Shown here one piece after another: positions 55,548 through 64,000 of a stretch of DNA of 64,000 nt. The first letter of the stretch is position 1. Every line of letters starts with the position of its first letter. The stretch comes from Patellaria atrata CBS 101060. Lineage: Eukaryota > Ascomycota > Dothideomycetes > Patellariales > Patellariaceae. A model generated the notes under the pieces. It was not told the origin of the DNA. It ran no database searches and worked only from the letters and a program-made list of their open reading frames with translations. Location: assembly GCA_010093705.1 (NCBI GenBank), contig MU006093.1:1358849-1422848 (forward strand), given 5' to 3'. The translations under genes and the position numbers were made by a program.

Positions 55548-57617
55548 ATGGCCAATCTATTAGAACTTTTCGAACCTTCTACGCGTAGCTGGACACGGCC
55601 TGTGTATAATTTACCGGGAAAATCACCCCGAGACCTTTCCATCCGTACGATACATACCTCCAAACCGGAGCCGCAACCGGAAACGCAAATAAAGAACGAG
55701 AGTATAGATACTGTTTTCTCGATCCGGGACTGGATTACAGCGTCCTTAGCAGCGACCCCGAGTTCTCAAAGTACACCGTCGGATTCATACGACGGACGAG
55801 ATGAGGATAACACTTCAACAAGCTCGAACTCTACACCGGACCCCGACTCTCCCACGACGAAATATAGTCATATAAACTTAGACCAGGAGATTCACTACGA
55901 TCCCCTCGAAACCGATAACGCTCTTGAGGCCGTCCCGTCGAGAACCTCTATTACACTACTATCATCAGACATACGCCTATATGATGAGCCACAAGCGTCT
56001 GTACGCCTCAAATTATTCAAGAAGAAAAAGACTTACCGGAAAACCGGCAAGTGGCCTCGTCAAGAGTCGACAATAAGGAGCAGATCTAAAAGCCCACAAG
56101 TTGTCAGTACGCAACCTCTAGAAAGTCCCTTCGTGCTGAGGCAAGCTTCGTCTGACAGCGAGATCGAAGTGGAAGACGATATAGCGGGAGGATTCTCCGT
56201 CCCGGTTTCACCCCGTAACAGCTGGGACGTAGACCAACAAAAATCGATTTGCGTTCTTCGACGGTTCTATACCAATTCCTGGCGGGATCTTGCGGCCGTT
56301 TTCAACAAGCACTTCGAGAATCACCTTAGGGCTCATGGCTTCGACGCATTTCCCCAGAGTTCGGTGGTGGTTCAATATTACGACCTTCGGAGATTCAACC
56401 GACCCGCATTCCGAACCATCTACGATATCGAATTTGAACGCGCGAGCAGTGAAAACAACGAGTTATGCGAGGCTCTTGAGAACACCGCTGAGATTATCGG
56501 AATCGAGTTATACCCGAAAATCGCCGAGGACGAAGAGGAACGAGAGGGATTCCCCCAGAACCCGCCGCAGGAGATACATCAGGCCGAAGAAACACAACGA
56601 ACGCCATCAACACCAAGGGAACCAATTCTACTATCTTCTATTCCGCAGGAGCTCTTAACCACTACACTACCTCCACTAGACGAGGATAACCAGCAAGATA
56701 CGAGCAGCCCTCCACAACCCGTAATTGATTTCCCAGCAGTGTTCTTCCGCTGCTACAGCGAAGCCAGCGCCGGCTCTAACACCCGGACCGGCTTCTGCGC
56801 CGGCTTCTTCCAATCCTTCCCCTCAGACGCAATCCCAGATCCAATAACAGAAGCCGACACGCTCTTCAACCTCTTCGGCGCGCACCACGTCCTCGGTCAC
56901 AACTCCCTCTCCCCCTTCATCTCCATCACCGACAGCTTCCTCTGGGCGCTCCACAAAGCCCTCTGGACCAAAGACCGGCATCCCGCGACCTCGCCGCGCA
57001 TCTCCGTTCTCAACGCCGCCCTGATGCCCGGTCCCGTATTCCCTGGCAGACGAGTCGTGCCTGAGTTGCGCAGATGCGGACTGTTAAGGGAACTCCGGGG
57101 TTTCAGGGCGAAGTATAAGGGACAGTGCGAGTATTTCGTCTGGGCTACCATTGACAGTGGAGCGATTGTCGCGGATGTCGGGTTGGAGGATATCGTGAGC
57201 CTTGCTCAAGGCTATCCGGGTGTTGGGGATGTCCTGCGCCTTGATGTCCTGCGCGCGAGCCGGTCTCTTAGGTTTGCGCGGAGGAAATTCTTGCTCAATC
57301 GACTCCGGCTGAGAGGAGATGTTGAAGCTGCTATCGGTCATCTGGCGAGCGCGCTTGGAGTCGGTCCGGAGACTGCGGGTCCCGTTATCTCGGCTGTTGT
57401 GTATAATATTGTTCAGGGTTGGGCGTTGGGTGTTGAAGGGTTTGACACAGGTGCAGTTGTAGGTTCTGAGGACTGTATATTCAATGGTTTCATCGCTACG
57501 TTAATGAAGGGTACAGAAATAAGAGACGGCGATATAAAAGGAATCCGTGCAGCTTTTATCGAGGGTGTGTCAAGGGCAGCTTGGAGTATTCGACGGTATG
57601 ACTTAAGGCTGAACTGA
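55548..57617 (+). CDS. DUF7587-like protein with possible ADP-ribosyltransferase fold
   Basis: Single exon, 689 aa from the ATG at 55548, which sits in an AACATGG context. The open frame starts earlier but has only a TTG. Residues 1-230 are Ser/Pro/Thr-rich. About 235-330 hold a conserved segment (CVLRRFYTNSWRDLAAVFN, then VVVQYYDLRRF). The C-terminal half begins FFRCYSEASAG and has HVLGHNSLSPFISITDS and CEYFVWATID. This is how I recognise a fungal DUF7587 domain; membership is from memory of motifs. The order Arg401, Ser459-x-Thr461, Glu528 resembles the R-S-E signature of ADP-ribosyltransferases (inference). No signal peptide; presumably intracellular. The stop codon lies 140 bp from that of the convergent SET gene. 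Confidence 0.65.
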   Translation: MANLLELFEPSTRSWTRPVYNLPGKSPRDLSIRTIHTSKPEPQPETQIKNESIDTVFSIRDWITASLAATPSSQSTPSDSYDGRDEDNTSTSSNSTPDPDSPTTKYSHINLDQEIHYDPLETDNALEAVPSRTSITLLSSDIRLYDEPQASVRLKLFKKKKTYRKTGKWPRQESTIRSRSKSPQVVSTQPLESPFVLRQASSDSEIEVEDDIAGGFSVPVSPRNSWDVDQQKSICVLRRFYTNSWRDLAAVFNKHFENHLRAHGFDAFPQSSVVVQYYDLRRFNRPAFRTIYDIEFERASSENNELCEALENTAEIIGIELYPKIAEDEEEREGFPQNPPQEIHQAEETQRTPSTPREPILLSSIPQELLTTTLPPLDEDNQQDTSSPPQPVIDFPAVFFRCYSEASAGSNTRTGFCAGFFQSFPSDAIPDPITEADTLFNLFGAHHVLGHNSLSPFISITDSFLWALHKALWTKDRHPATSPRISVLNAALMPGPVFPGRRVVPELRRCGLLRELRGFRAKYKGQCEYFVWATIDSGAIVADVGLEDIVSLAQGYPGVGDVLRLDVLRASRSLRFARRKFLLNRLRLRGDVEAAIGHLASALGVGPETAGPVISAVVYNIVQGWALGVEGFDTGAVVGSEDCIFNGFIATLMKGTEIRDGDIKGIRAAFIEGVSRAAWSIRRYDLRLN

Positions 57618-57757
57618 TCAGCTGTGCTCTAAATTCTCACAGTTTGAGAGATGTGTTGTATCTCCTGTAATATGTGGCAATATTATCTGCTTTCACTATT
57701 CCACTAGTTTAGATAAACACCTACTAACGGGATGAGAACTTGGATAAGCGTACAACT

Positions 57758-59292
57758 CTACACCCCTCTATTCGGTCTGGTAGATTTTACCTTCTCCTCC
57801 TTCTCCTTCTCCTTCTTCCTCCCTTCCTCCCCCCCCTCCTCCTTCTCCCTCTCCTCCTTCACCTTCCCCTCTAAAAACGCTAGAAACACCTTAAGCTCCT
57901 CAACCCCCCTGTAGTCCGGCCCACTCAACTCCACCCTCCCCCTCACAGCAACTCTCGCCCACCTCAGTGCCTGCAATACATCCCCAACATCAAAATACAC
58001 TCTAGCCAACTGCTCCCAAAACATCGGCAGCTCACCCGGAAGTTCCTCCTCCTCAACGATACGGAGAAGCTCCTTGGATAGTGTATCGATCTGGGAGCGG
58101 TTTTCAGGAGTCGGCGAAGCGACTCTGAGGTACGCGAGCTCGTCTCCAATAGCTTGGATGCGCGCACGTTGCGAGTCGGAGTGGGCGATACCGGAGGCTG
58201 GGGCGCTGCAGATCGGGCAGGCGCAGGTGAAGTTCCAGGCGCGGAGTTTGAGACGTCTCTCGGAGTGGGGGAGGATGGATGGGATATCTGTTGGAGGGTT
58301 AGCTGGGGCATTATACCATATCCTGAGGAGGGGGTCGGAGGTTACAGGTAAGGGTAATCTCTTCGCCTAGCTCGATATCGCGGTGAGCTACGACTTCCGT
58401 GTTCAAGATACGTGGAGAGGCGCGGGTGAAAGCGCTGTAGGTCGTTAGGGTTAGGATGCTTCAGGGGGTGTGGGCCTACTATATGAATACATACTTTGGC
58501 TTACACGCATGATTTATCCTCTACACCATATTAGCTATGAACATAATGTCAGCTCGGTATCAACAGATGGGTATTCACCGATATTTCCGGATACAAGGCC
58601 ATATGCGGCGTCCCCTCTATCTCCAGTGCGAAAACATTCGTCTTCAATACATCCTCCACGACACCACCGCCTACACTCCTCCCTAGTTCCAACACTAACT
58701 CGGGCCGTGGTAACTGCATCACGGCCCACTTAATCAGTTCACTCCCCTGCCGTACGCTCAGCACTTCCGGGAACTTAACTCCCGCAACCAGCACCGGGAA
58801 GTCCACCATAAACATCTCTCCACGCCTGATTTTCCGTTGTGCCACTACCCCTTTCCCCTTGCCGGGTATATCTTGCACTACATATGCAGGTGGCTCATGA
58901 AGAGCACCAGCCTCAAAAGGATCTCTTTGCGGATCCCACGAGACATCGGGATCGGGGAGGGAGCTGGTCAAGGTGGCGGCGATGTGAGGTTCGACTATAA
59001 GACTGACGCCGTGCATACGACGGAAGGGAATGTGAGTGTAGGTACAGAATTCGACATTAGTATGGGTAGTGGAGTATACACAGAAGGGCTTATAAGTCCA
59101 TGGGTCCCAGTCCCGCGTTACAGCTATCGAATTGCTGTTGACCGGGAGTGGACAGCTGGTGGACGTACGAGAGCGGAGGGGACCGAGTGGATTCCAAGGA
59201 CATTGAGAGGATGGTAGACTGGTTGCGGTGATATACTCAGGATAGTGAAGGAGTGCGGAGATAGTAGCGACTAGATGCCATACTCTCGTCAT
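57758..59292 (-). CDS. SET-domain protein with predicted signal peptide
   Basis: Four exons: 59292-58579, 58520-58495 (26 nt), 58434-58346 and 58287-57758 (introns 58, 60 and 58 nt); 452 aa. The SET domain (about 140-280) starts GKGKGVVAQRKIRRGE and contains RINHACKPNAF (239-249), which only appears when the 26-nt exon is included, and GEEITLTY (about 270-277). A post-SET-like CACPIC follows. SET enzymes transfer methyl groups to lysine; the substrate is unknown. The N-terminus is hydrophobic (VWHLVATISALLHY) and is followed by a Cys-containing region, so export or ER location is predicted. The C-terminal tail is Lys/Glu-rich. Confidence 0.85.
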
Positions 59293-60190
59293 AGTGTTAT
59301 ATCACTATTCGTGAAAGAGCTCCATGCTGCTAAGAGATAAAGGGAGAGCATGAAAGGAATATCGACTATGAAGAACGAAACGTATAGTATATGAAATGAT
59401 GGGCATACTTATCTGCCCCTACCAAGCAATTTAAATTGGTAACACCTACCCTGTCATCAAAATTCAAAGCTTGTTATGAAGTTGATCTTAAGGGAACTTC
59501 TGATCTTTAGGATACTCAACCGGGTCAGGCATATGAACAGCCTGCGACTATATAAAGATGTGACGGATTGAACTAAGGCTCGGGGAGTAACTGCTGCGAC
59601 ACGCCCGTATCTGTTTGATAGGTGTACTGTACAGCGACCGATCAGTGCTAAACGTGACAGAGTAAGATACAAGACAGATATACGGAAGTACGTGATGAAT
59701 GTTAATGTTATAGATAGATAATTTATACCCCTCGTGCGAAGCCGGCTAAAGGTGCGGGAGCTACGTCCCCTTCGTCGATCAGTCGCGTACAAATAGAACT
59801 ACCTTCCTCTGTTAGGTCTAGCACCATTAAGTACCTTAAGTATACTGTACACTTACTGCATGCGGAAGTTTGATGCTTATGAGACATGGAGATAGGAGGT
59901 TGAGGTGATTTGAGGTTCTAGGACTCGTCTATTCAACTTCAGTACTAGCCAAGCAGCTATGACTTGTCTACCCTCCACACCATCTCATCTCATGCAATAC
60001 TTCACCCCTTTTGCTCCCTCATGTCCAAAATAATATTCCGCATTTCAATTCGTGCTTGTGTGACAACCTACGCTGTATCGTGAACACATAAGAATAGAAA
60101 CTAAAAGTGTCTAGTTCCGCTCCGGTCATGTCAACATAACCTACAATTCTCATGCCTCATCAGTCATATCTATACAAACCTATGCCCAGC
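59293..60190. other. Intergenic between SET gene and WDR68-like gene
   Basis: About 900 bp, AT-rich. GTACTGTAC-type motifs at 59623-59632 and 59841-59850. One minus-strand frame (59457-59792) has no family signal. No gene supported. Confidence 0.6.
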
Positions 60191-62592
60191 TTACAGCTTT
60201 ACGCCCCAGACGCCTCTTCCACCGCAAACCCCCAACCACTCGCCGCCCTGTGCCGTCAATCCGCTCTGCGGTGCCCAGCTCAGGTTAGCTATCTCAAAGT
60301 CGCACCTCCAGCTCGCAGCCGGGCCTTTCGCGTTAAGGGGAGCTTGGCCGCTTCCAGCACCGCTGGGGTTGCCGGCACCGAGTTCGCCGTTAAGCTGAGC
60401 GCCGTTCTGGCTGTGTAGGAGGTCCCAGATGAGAACAAGCGAGTCGTCGGCGCCGGAAGCAAGCATACCGCGTCGAGAAGGTGACCACTCGATCGTGTTC
60501 ACGGAGGCGGAGTGGCCGCGGAGTTCGAGCAATGCTTGGCCGGGTTGTCTGACATCAAGGATACGAATGAGATTGCTGTCTGCTGCGAAAGTAGCGAGAA
60601 GGTGAGAGTCATGAGGTGACGCTAGGTAGTACTGTTAGTATGTGGTAGTTGTCTTGTTGGGAGTGCGAGACTGAACATACCTGCCAGACGGAGAAGAGGC
60701 GGTGCATATTGCATCGTCTGCTGAGCTTTTGTAGGGGACATACGACCGGTGGGAGAACCTAAGACAACGGAAGCTTAATAAGTGTTTTATATTCGTAATA
60801 AGAATATTAGACTGCTTACCGTCTTTGTCCTTAGCCTCGGAAGGTTCGTAAATGATCGTACTGTGTTCAAGACTCCGAAGGTCGAACATCCGAACACTGC
60901 CATCAGCACCGCAACTGACAAAAACATCCACGCTCCCGGCGCAGAACCGTACGTCAAAGACTTCTTTGTCATGAGCAATGAGTTGGGTCTTTGCCGTCAG
61001 AGACGGTATATCCCATATGGTGCATGTCGTGTCGATGCTTGATGTGATAATTAATTTCGGTGAGAGTGTATTCCAATCGAGAGAGGTTAATGGTGCAGTA
61101 TGCTCGGGCGACTTTGAATTCGAGAGGAGAGCAAGGGGAGTAAGCTTTTGAGGTGGAGATTCCCTGGTGTTGACACTCGAGGATCTAGTAATCGTGTTGC
61201 TTACGTGCGAGCCAGAATTCTGAGGGAGAGACCACAACCGGAGGTGGTCCCCGGAAGTAGCTAATAGATCCGTCGACGACTTTTGCGATGATGGTGGTTC
61301 CCATAATATTCGTGTTACGGGATACGAGCACGTGGCTTCGGCTACTCGTGTGTATTCGACTCCGTATCCCGGAGCACCTGGTGTTGTAACTTCTTGAGGT
61401 GCTATTTGCGTATCCAGAATTTGTATCTATTCGATCAAAACACATGTTAGGAAATTGTTTCACACGGAGAATCCCTTGAACCCCTCCTAAACACACTCTC
61501 CATCCTTGGATTTCTTGCACTTACAAAGTTATGTGGATCTTCAAGGTAGCTTCCAATTGCTATTTTTCCCGCGCTACTACCTCCGTGTATGGGCCACTTA
61601 CACCAATCAAACGCATAGGCCGCCCAAGGGGCAAGGTAATTACTATTCGTGGGTACGTTCTCACCCTCACCAAATAAAGTTATCCCTGATAGCTTATCAT
61701 CCTCCATATGCGAATTGGCTCTTGGCCTGATATCTGCAAGGCCCAGAGGTGACTTGGAAGTAGCACCAGATGGCGTCTGAGGGGAATATTGATTGCTATA
61801 AGGCTGTTTCGGTGTAGAGCTTTGGTACTGGGAGCTGTCTGGGGTCTGCGAGAAAGGAATGTACTTTTGCTCCATCCCAGCGGGACTCGAGCGGGAATAA
61901 CTATGAGATGTCGTCAGGGTGTTCGATCTCGTTGGTAGTGTATATTGCTGTGCGTTCGTATTGATATGGGGCATGGTAGGGACGGTCGTCGGAGCTGTGT
62001 AGGAGGAAGGGGGGGTGGGACGATTTGATGTTCCAGGCTGAACCTGAAGGCTCCCAGGGAGGTTTGCGGTATTCGAGGGGGTATTGATGTAGCGTTGTTG
62101 AGAATTCGGTGTGGCTTGCTGGAGGTTGATATTGGGGCCTCCTCCCCCACCACCTGGTGTGTACTGATCTGGGGAGTTATACATATGTTGTTGCTGAGGT
62201 TGCTGAGGTTGCTGCGATGTGGCTTGTGAGGAGACATGTTGGCCCATACCATGGGATGAGGAGGGTATATGCAACTCTTCCGGGGCCGCTCTTATGGTAT
62301 GCGATCTTCTAGGGGTCTCATATTGTGTTGGTGTTGGACCTGGACCGGGCAAGCCCACAGAGGATGGCGGGGCGCTTTGTCCCCCAGAGTGCAGACCTGG
62401 AGCGTTTCCACTCTCAGGGAGGAGTGCATCTGTACCTGCTGATGTCGTGCCGGATGTTGCTGCTCGTAGATTTCCCGTAGGCGCGCCAATCGAGCCCAAC
62501 GCCTGTGCAGCTTGATATATGCCAGAAGCCGCTCCTGGCGTATTTGACGCGGCGTTCTGCGACTGGTGGCCGTGATGCGAGTGGAACGGCAT
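60191..62592 (-). CDS. WDR68/DCAF7-like WD40 protein
   Basis: Four exons: 62592-61525, 61426-60820, 60758-60681 and 60621-60191 (introns 98, 61 and 59 nt); 727 aa. The first 300 residues are Gln/Ser/Pro/Gly-rich and disordered. From about 310 the WD40 propeller begins (YAFDWCKWP, IAIGSYLEDPHNFIQILD), with LTSLDWN, TIWDI, DVRFCAGSVDVFVSCGADGSVRMFDLR, LLATFAADSNLIRILDVRQPG and VNTIEWSPSRRGMLASGADDSLVLIWDLL. This arrangement matches the AN11/WDR68/DCAF7 family (yeast YPL247C), scaffolds for DYRK-type kinases and cullin ligases. A long N-terminal extension is not part of the core. It is divergent from the PPAT gene, with 393 bp between start codons. Confidence 0.85.
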
Positions 62593-62985
62593 CGTGCCGT
62601 GTTTACGTAGGTTGGGGTAAACAAATGCGTTTCCGAATTGCTTTTGGCTTTACTCTCTTGTAGGGATGAGGGTCATAGAAAGGCAGGTACTGCGCTTCTA
62701 CTGTATCAAGCAGAAATGAAGGACAAATGTACCTATCGCTCAAGGATCATGATATGGGAAGGATATTTTGAGCCTCGCGCTTAGAAAACTACCTGACGGC
62801 TCTAACCGTGATCATCACCAGCACAACTTACCAACCAAAGCAGTCGAACTTCCTTGGCGGTACCATTTCTTGTTCTACTTTCTGACACGCCTCGGTAACG
62901 TAAACTTGACTTCAATATAAACAGCTGTCAAAGTGCTCTTACGGCTGTCTTGCATCTACAAAAAGTCCTCAAGCTTTACATCCTC
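62593..62985. promoter_or_regulatory. Short bidirectional promoter region (WDR68-like / PPAT)
   Basis: Only 393 bp separate the two outward-facing start codons, so the promoters must overlap or lie back to back. No other gene fits. Confidence 0.55.
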
Positions 62986-64000
62986 ATGGCTTCATCAGCA
63001 ACTCTACTGCTACTTTCCCCAGCTCCGGACCCAGGAACATTCCTGGTGCTTAAGGATTTATATGGTCCAGCATTACGAGATGTGCTTAAAAAACTGTCAT
63101 CCTCAACAACGGAAAGGCCAGGAAAGAAGATCTTGGAAGTCGCATTACCTTGCTATCATCTATACGGAACAGAAAACCTGTCACGAAGCATTCTCTATCC
63201 CAAGACGCAAAAGCTTGTGGCAGGACTTTATAAGTTGATATGCGTCATTGCGGCACAGGAGTCGATCAATGTAGAAGACGCAGAGGGTATTGACGCTCGA
63301 GTTCTTCTTATAGCACATCCCGGCACCGACTCACCTCAGATCAGCCAAGTCAGTCAGGAGATGGAAGGACCTGTCATTAGCCTATCTACATTGGCATTGA
63401 GCGGCAGACAGTGGCATACTATCTATTCTGTCGATACGGAGTTAGGTGAAGAAGTATTGAAGATTTTTCTAGATGCTAATATCTCTTTTTCAAACGTCCA
63501 CAAGCTCAGGAGCGGCGCAGTCCCCAGCTCAGGGAATAAACCGTCTGGAATACAGAACTTGGCGTTGCATCCTGTACGCACCCATTATTCCCTGGCTGTG
63601 GGGGGTACATTTGATCATCTTCACATCGGCCACAAACTCTTACTGACAATGTTTGTATTTGCTCTCGACAAAGCACCGTCATCCGGAGAAGAGCCCGAAC
63701 GTAGTCTGACTGTTGGCATCACCGGGGATGCTCTACTTAAGAATAAAAAGTTCGCCGAGTTTCTTGAAAGCTGGGAGAGACGGAGAGAGTCCACGCATGA
63801 CTTCATGAGCTCAATCTTGGATTTCAGGCCCCCTGGGGACAGGGACGTAAAGACTGAAGAGACGTCAGACCCAGGACCAAACGGGCATGTGGTTAAGGTC
63901 ACCTTCCCTTCAAAGCTGCACATCAGATACGTCGAGATATGGGATCCTTTTGGACCGACTATCACAGACGAATCGATAACAGCCTTAATCATTTCCGCAG
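62986..64000 (+). CDS. CAB4: Phosphopantetheine adenylyltransferase family protein (3' end beyond window)
   Basis: An open frame from ATG at 62986 to the window edge: 338 complete codons without a stop. The first 195 residues (MASSATLLLLSPAPDPG, then VALPCYHLYG) form an N-terminal region typical of the eukaryotic enzyme. At 200-222 HYSLAVGGTFDHLHIGHKLLL carries the nucleotidyltransferase GGTFDxxHxGH signature. It is followed by SLTVGITGDALLKNKKFAEFLESW and a stretch with VTFPSKLHIRYVEIWDPFGPT. It adenylates 4'-phosphopantetheine to dephospho-CoA, the fourth step of CoA synthesis. Continuing coding or an intron beyond 64000 is expected. Confidence 0.88.
   Translation, partial: MASSATLLLLSPAPDPGTFLVLKDLYGPALRDVLKKLSSSTTERPGKKILEVALPCYHLYGTENLSRSILYPKTQKLVAGLYKLICVIAAQESINVEDAEGIDARVLLIAHPGTDSPQISQVSQEMEGPVISLSTLALSGRQWHTIYSVDTELGEEVLKIFLDANISFSNVHKLRSGAVPSSGNKPSGIQNLALHPVRTHYSLAVGGTFDHLHIGHKLLLTMFVFALDKAPSSGEEPERSLTVGITGDALLKNKKFAEFLESWERRRESTHDFMSSILDFRPPGDRDVKTEETSDPGPNGHVVKVTFPSKLHIRYVEIWDPFGPTITDESITALIISA

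Noticed and set aside
1-64000. tRNA, rRNA, CRISPR arrays and intact transposons
   Set aside because: Read by eye in gene-free stretches on both strands: no T-loop/acceptor pattern, no regularly spaced repeats, no transposase or reverse transcriptase motifs. A tRNA scan would be decisive.

Overview
This window is a gene-dense stretch of a filamentous ascomycete nuclear genome (Pezizomycotina). Genes are split by short GT-AG introns (about 47-140 nt, often with a TACTAAC-like branch site). The gene content is typical of moulds: Mds3 kelch protein, Rtc5, Swc3, Fab1, an Est3/TPP1-like telomere protein, a secreted tyrosinase and a Gpr1/Ato acetate transporter. The exact class cannot be fixed from sequence alone; Orbiliomycetes is a guess. 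I see no tRNA, rRNA, CRISPR array or intact transposon. A 690-bp run of Ns (42078-42767) interrupts one gene.

Layout. 0-14.3 kb: MDS3-like kelch/BTB protein (-), 1-Cys peroxiredoxin (-), ABHD12-like membrane hydrolase (-), Swc3 (+), Rtc5 TLDc protein (-). 14.2-23 kb: four-exon mitochondrial ribosomal protein bL36m (-), secreted tyrosinase (+), secreted isochorismatase-family hydrolase (-), small secreted ten-cysteine protein (-). 23.9-36 kb: a 1231-aa Est3/TPP1-like telomere protein (-), divergent from a single-exon 2513-aa Fab1 lipid kinase (+). 37-44 kb: a small tail-to-tail gene (-), an ACSF3-like mitochondrial acyl/malonyl-CoA synthetase (-) head-to-head with a BolA-like gene (+, cut by the N gap), and a Gpr1/Ato transporter (-). 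44.1-48.5 kb is gene-poor. 48.5-53 kb: an AAA ATPase (+), ribosomal protein uS5/Rps2 with a leader intron (-), a quinone-oxidoreductase-like enzyme (-). 53-55.5 kb is AT-rich, with decayed repeat-like sequence. 55.5-64 kb: a DUF7587-like protein with a possible ADP-ribosyltransferase fold (+), a SET-domain protein with a predicted signal peptide (-), a WDR68/DCAF7-like WD40 protein (-), and a phosphopantetheine adenylyltransferase (+) that runs off the window.

How the genes relate. This is mostly housekeeping gene space rather than one pathway or a biosynthetic cluster. The clearest functional link is the head-to-head ACSF3-like/BolA pair, since both families feed mitochondrial lipoylation. 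Several neighbours share short divergent intergenic regions: ABHD12/SWC3, telomere protein/FAB1, ACSF3/BolA and WDR68/PPAT. Exon structures were assembled by hand from splice signals, reading phase and family conservation; in each complete multi-exon model the total length is a multiple of three.
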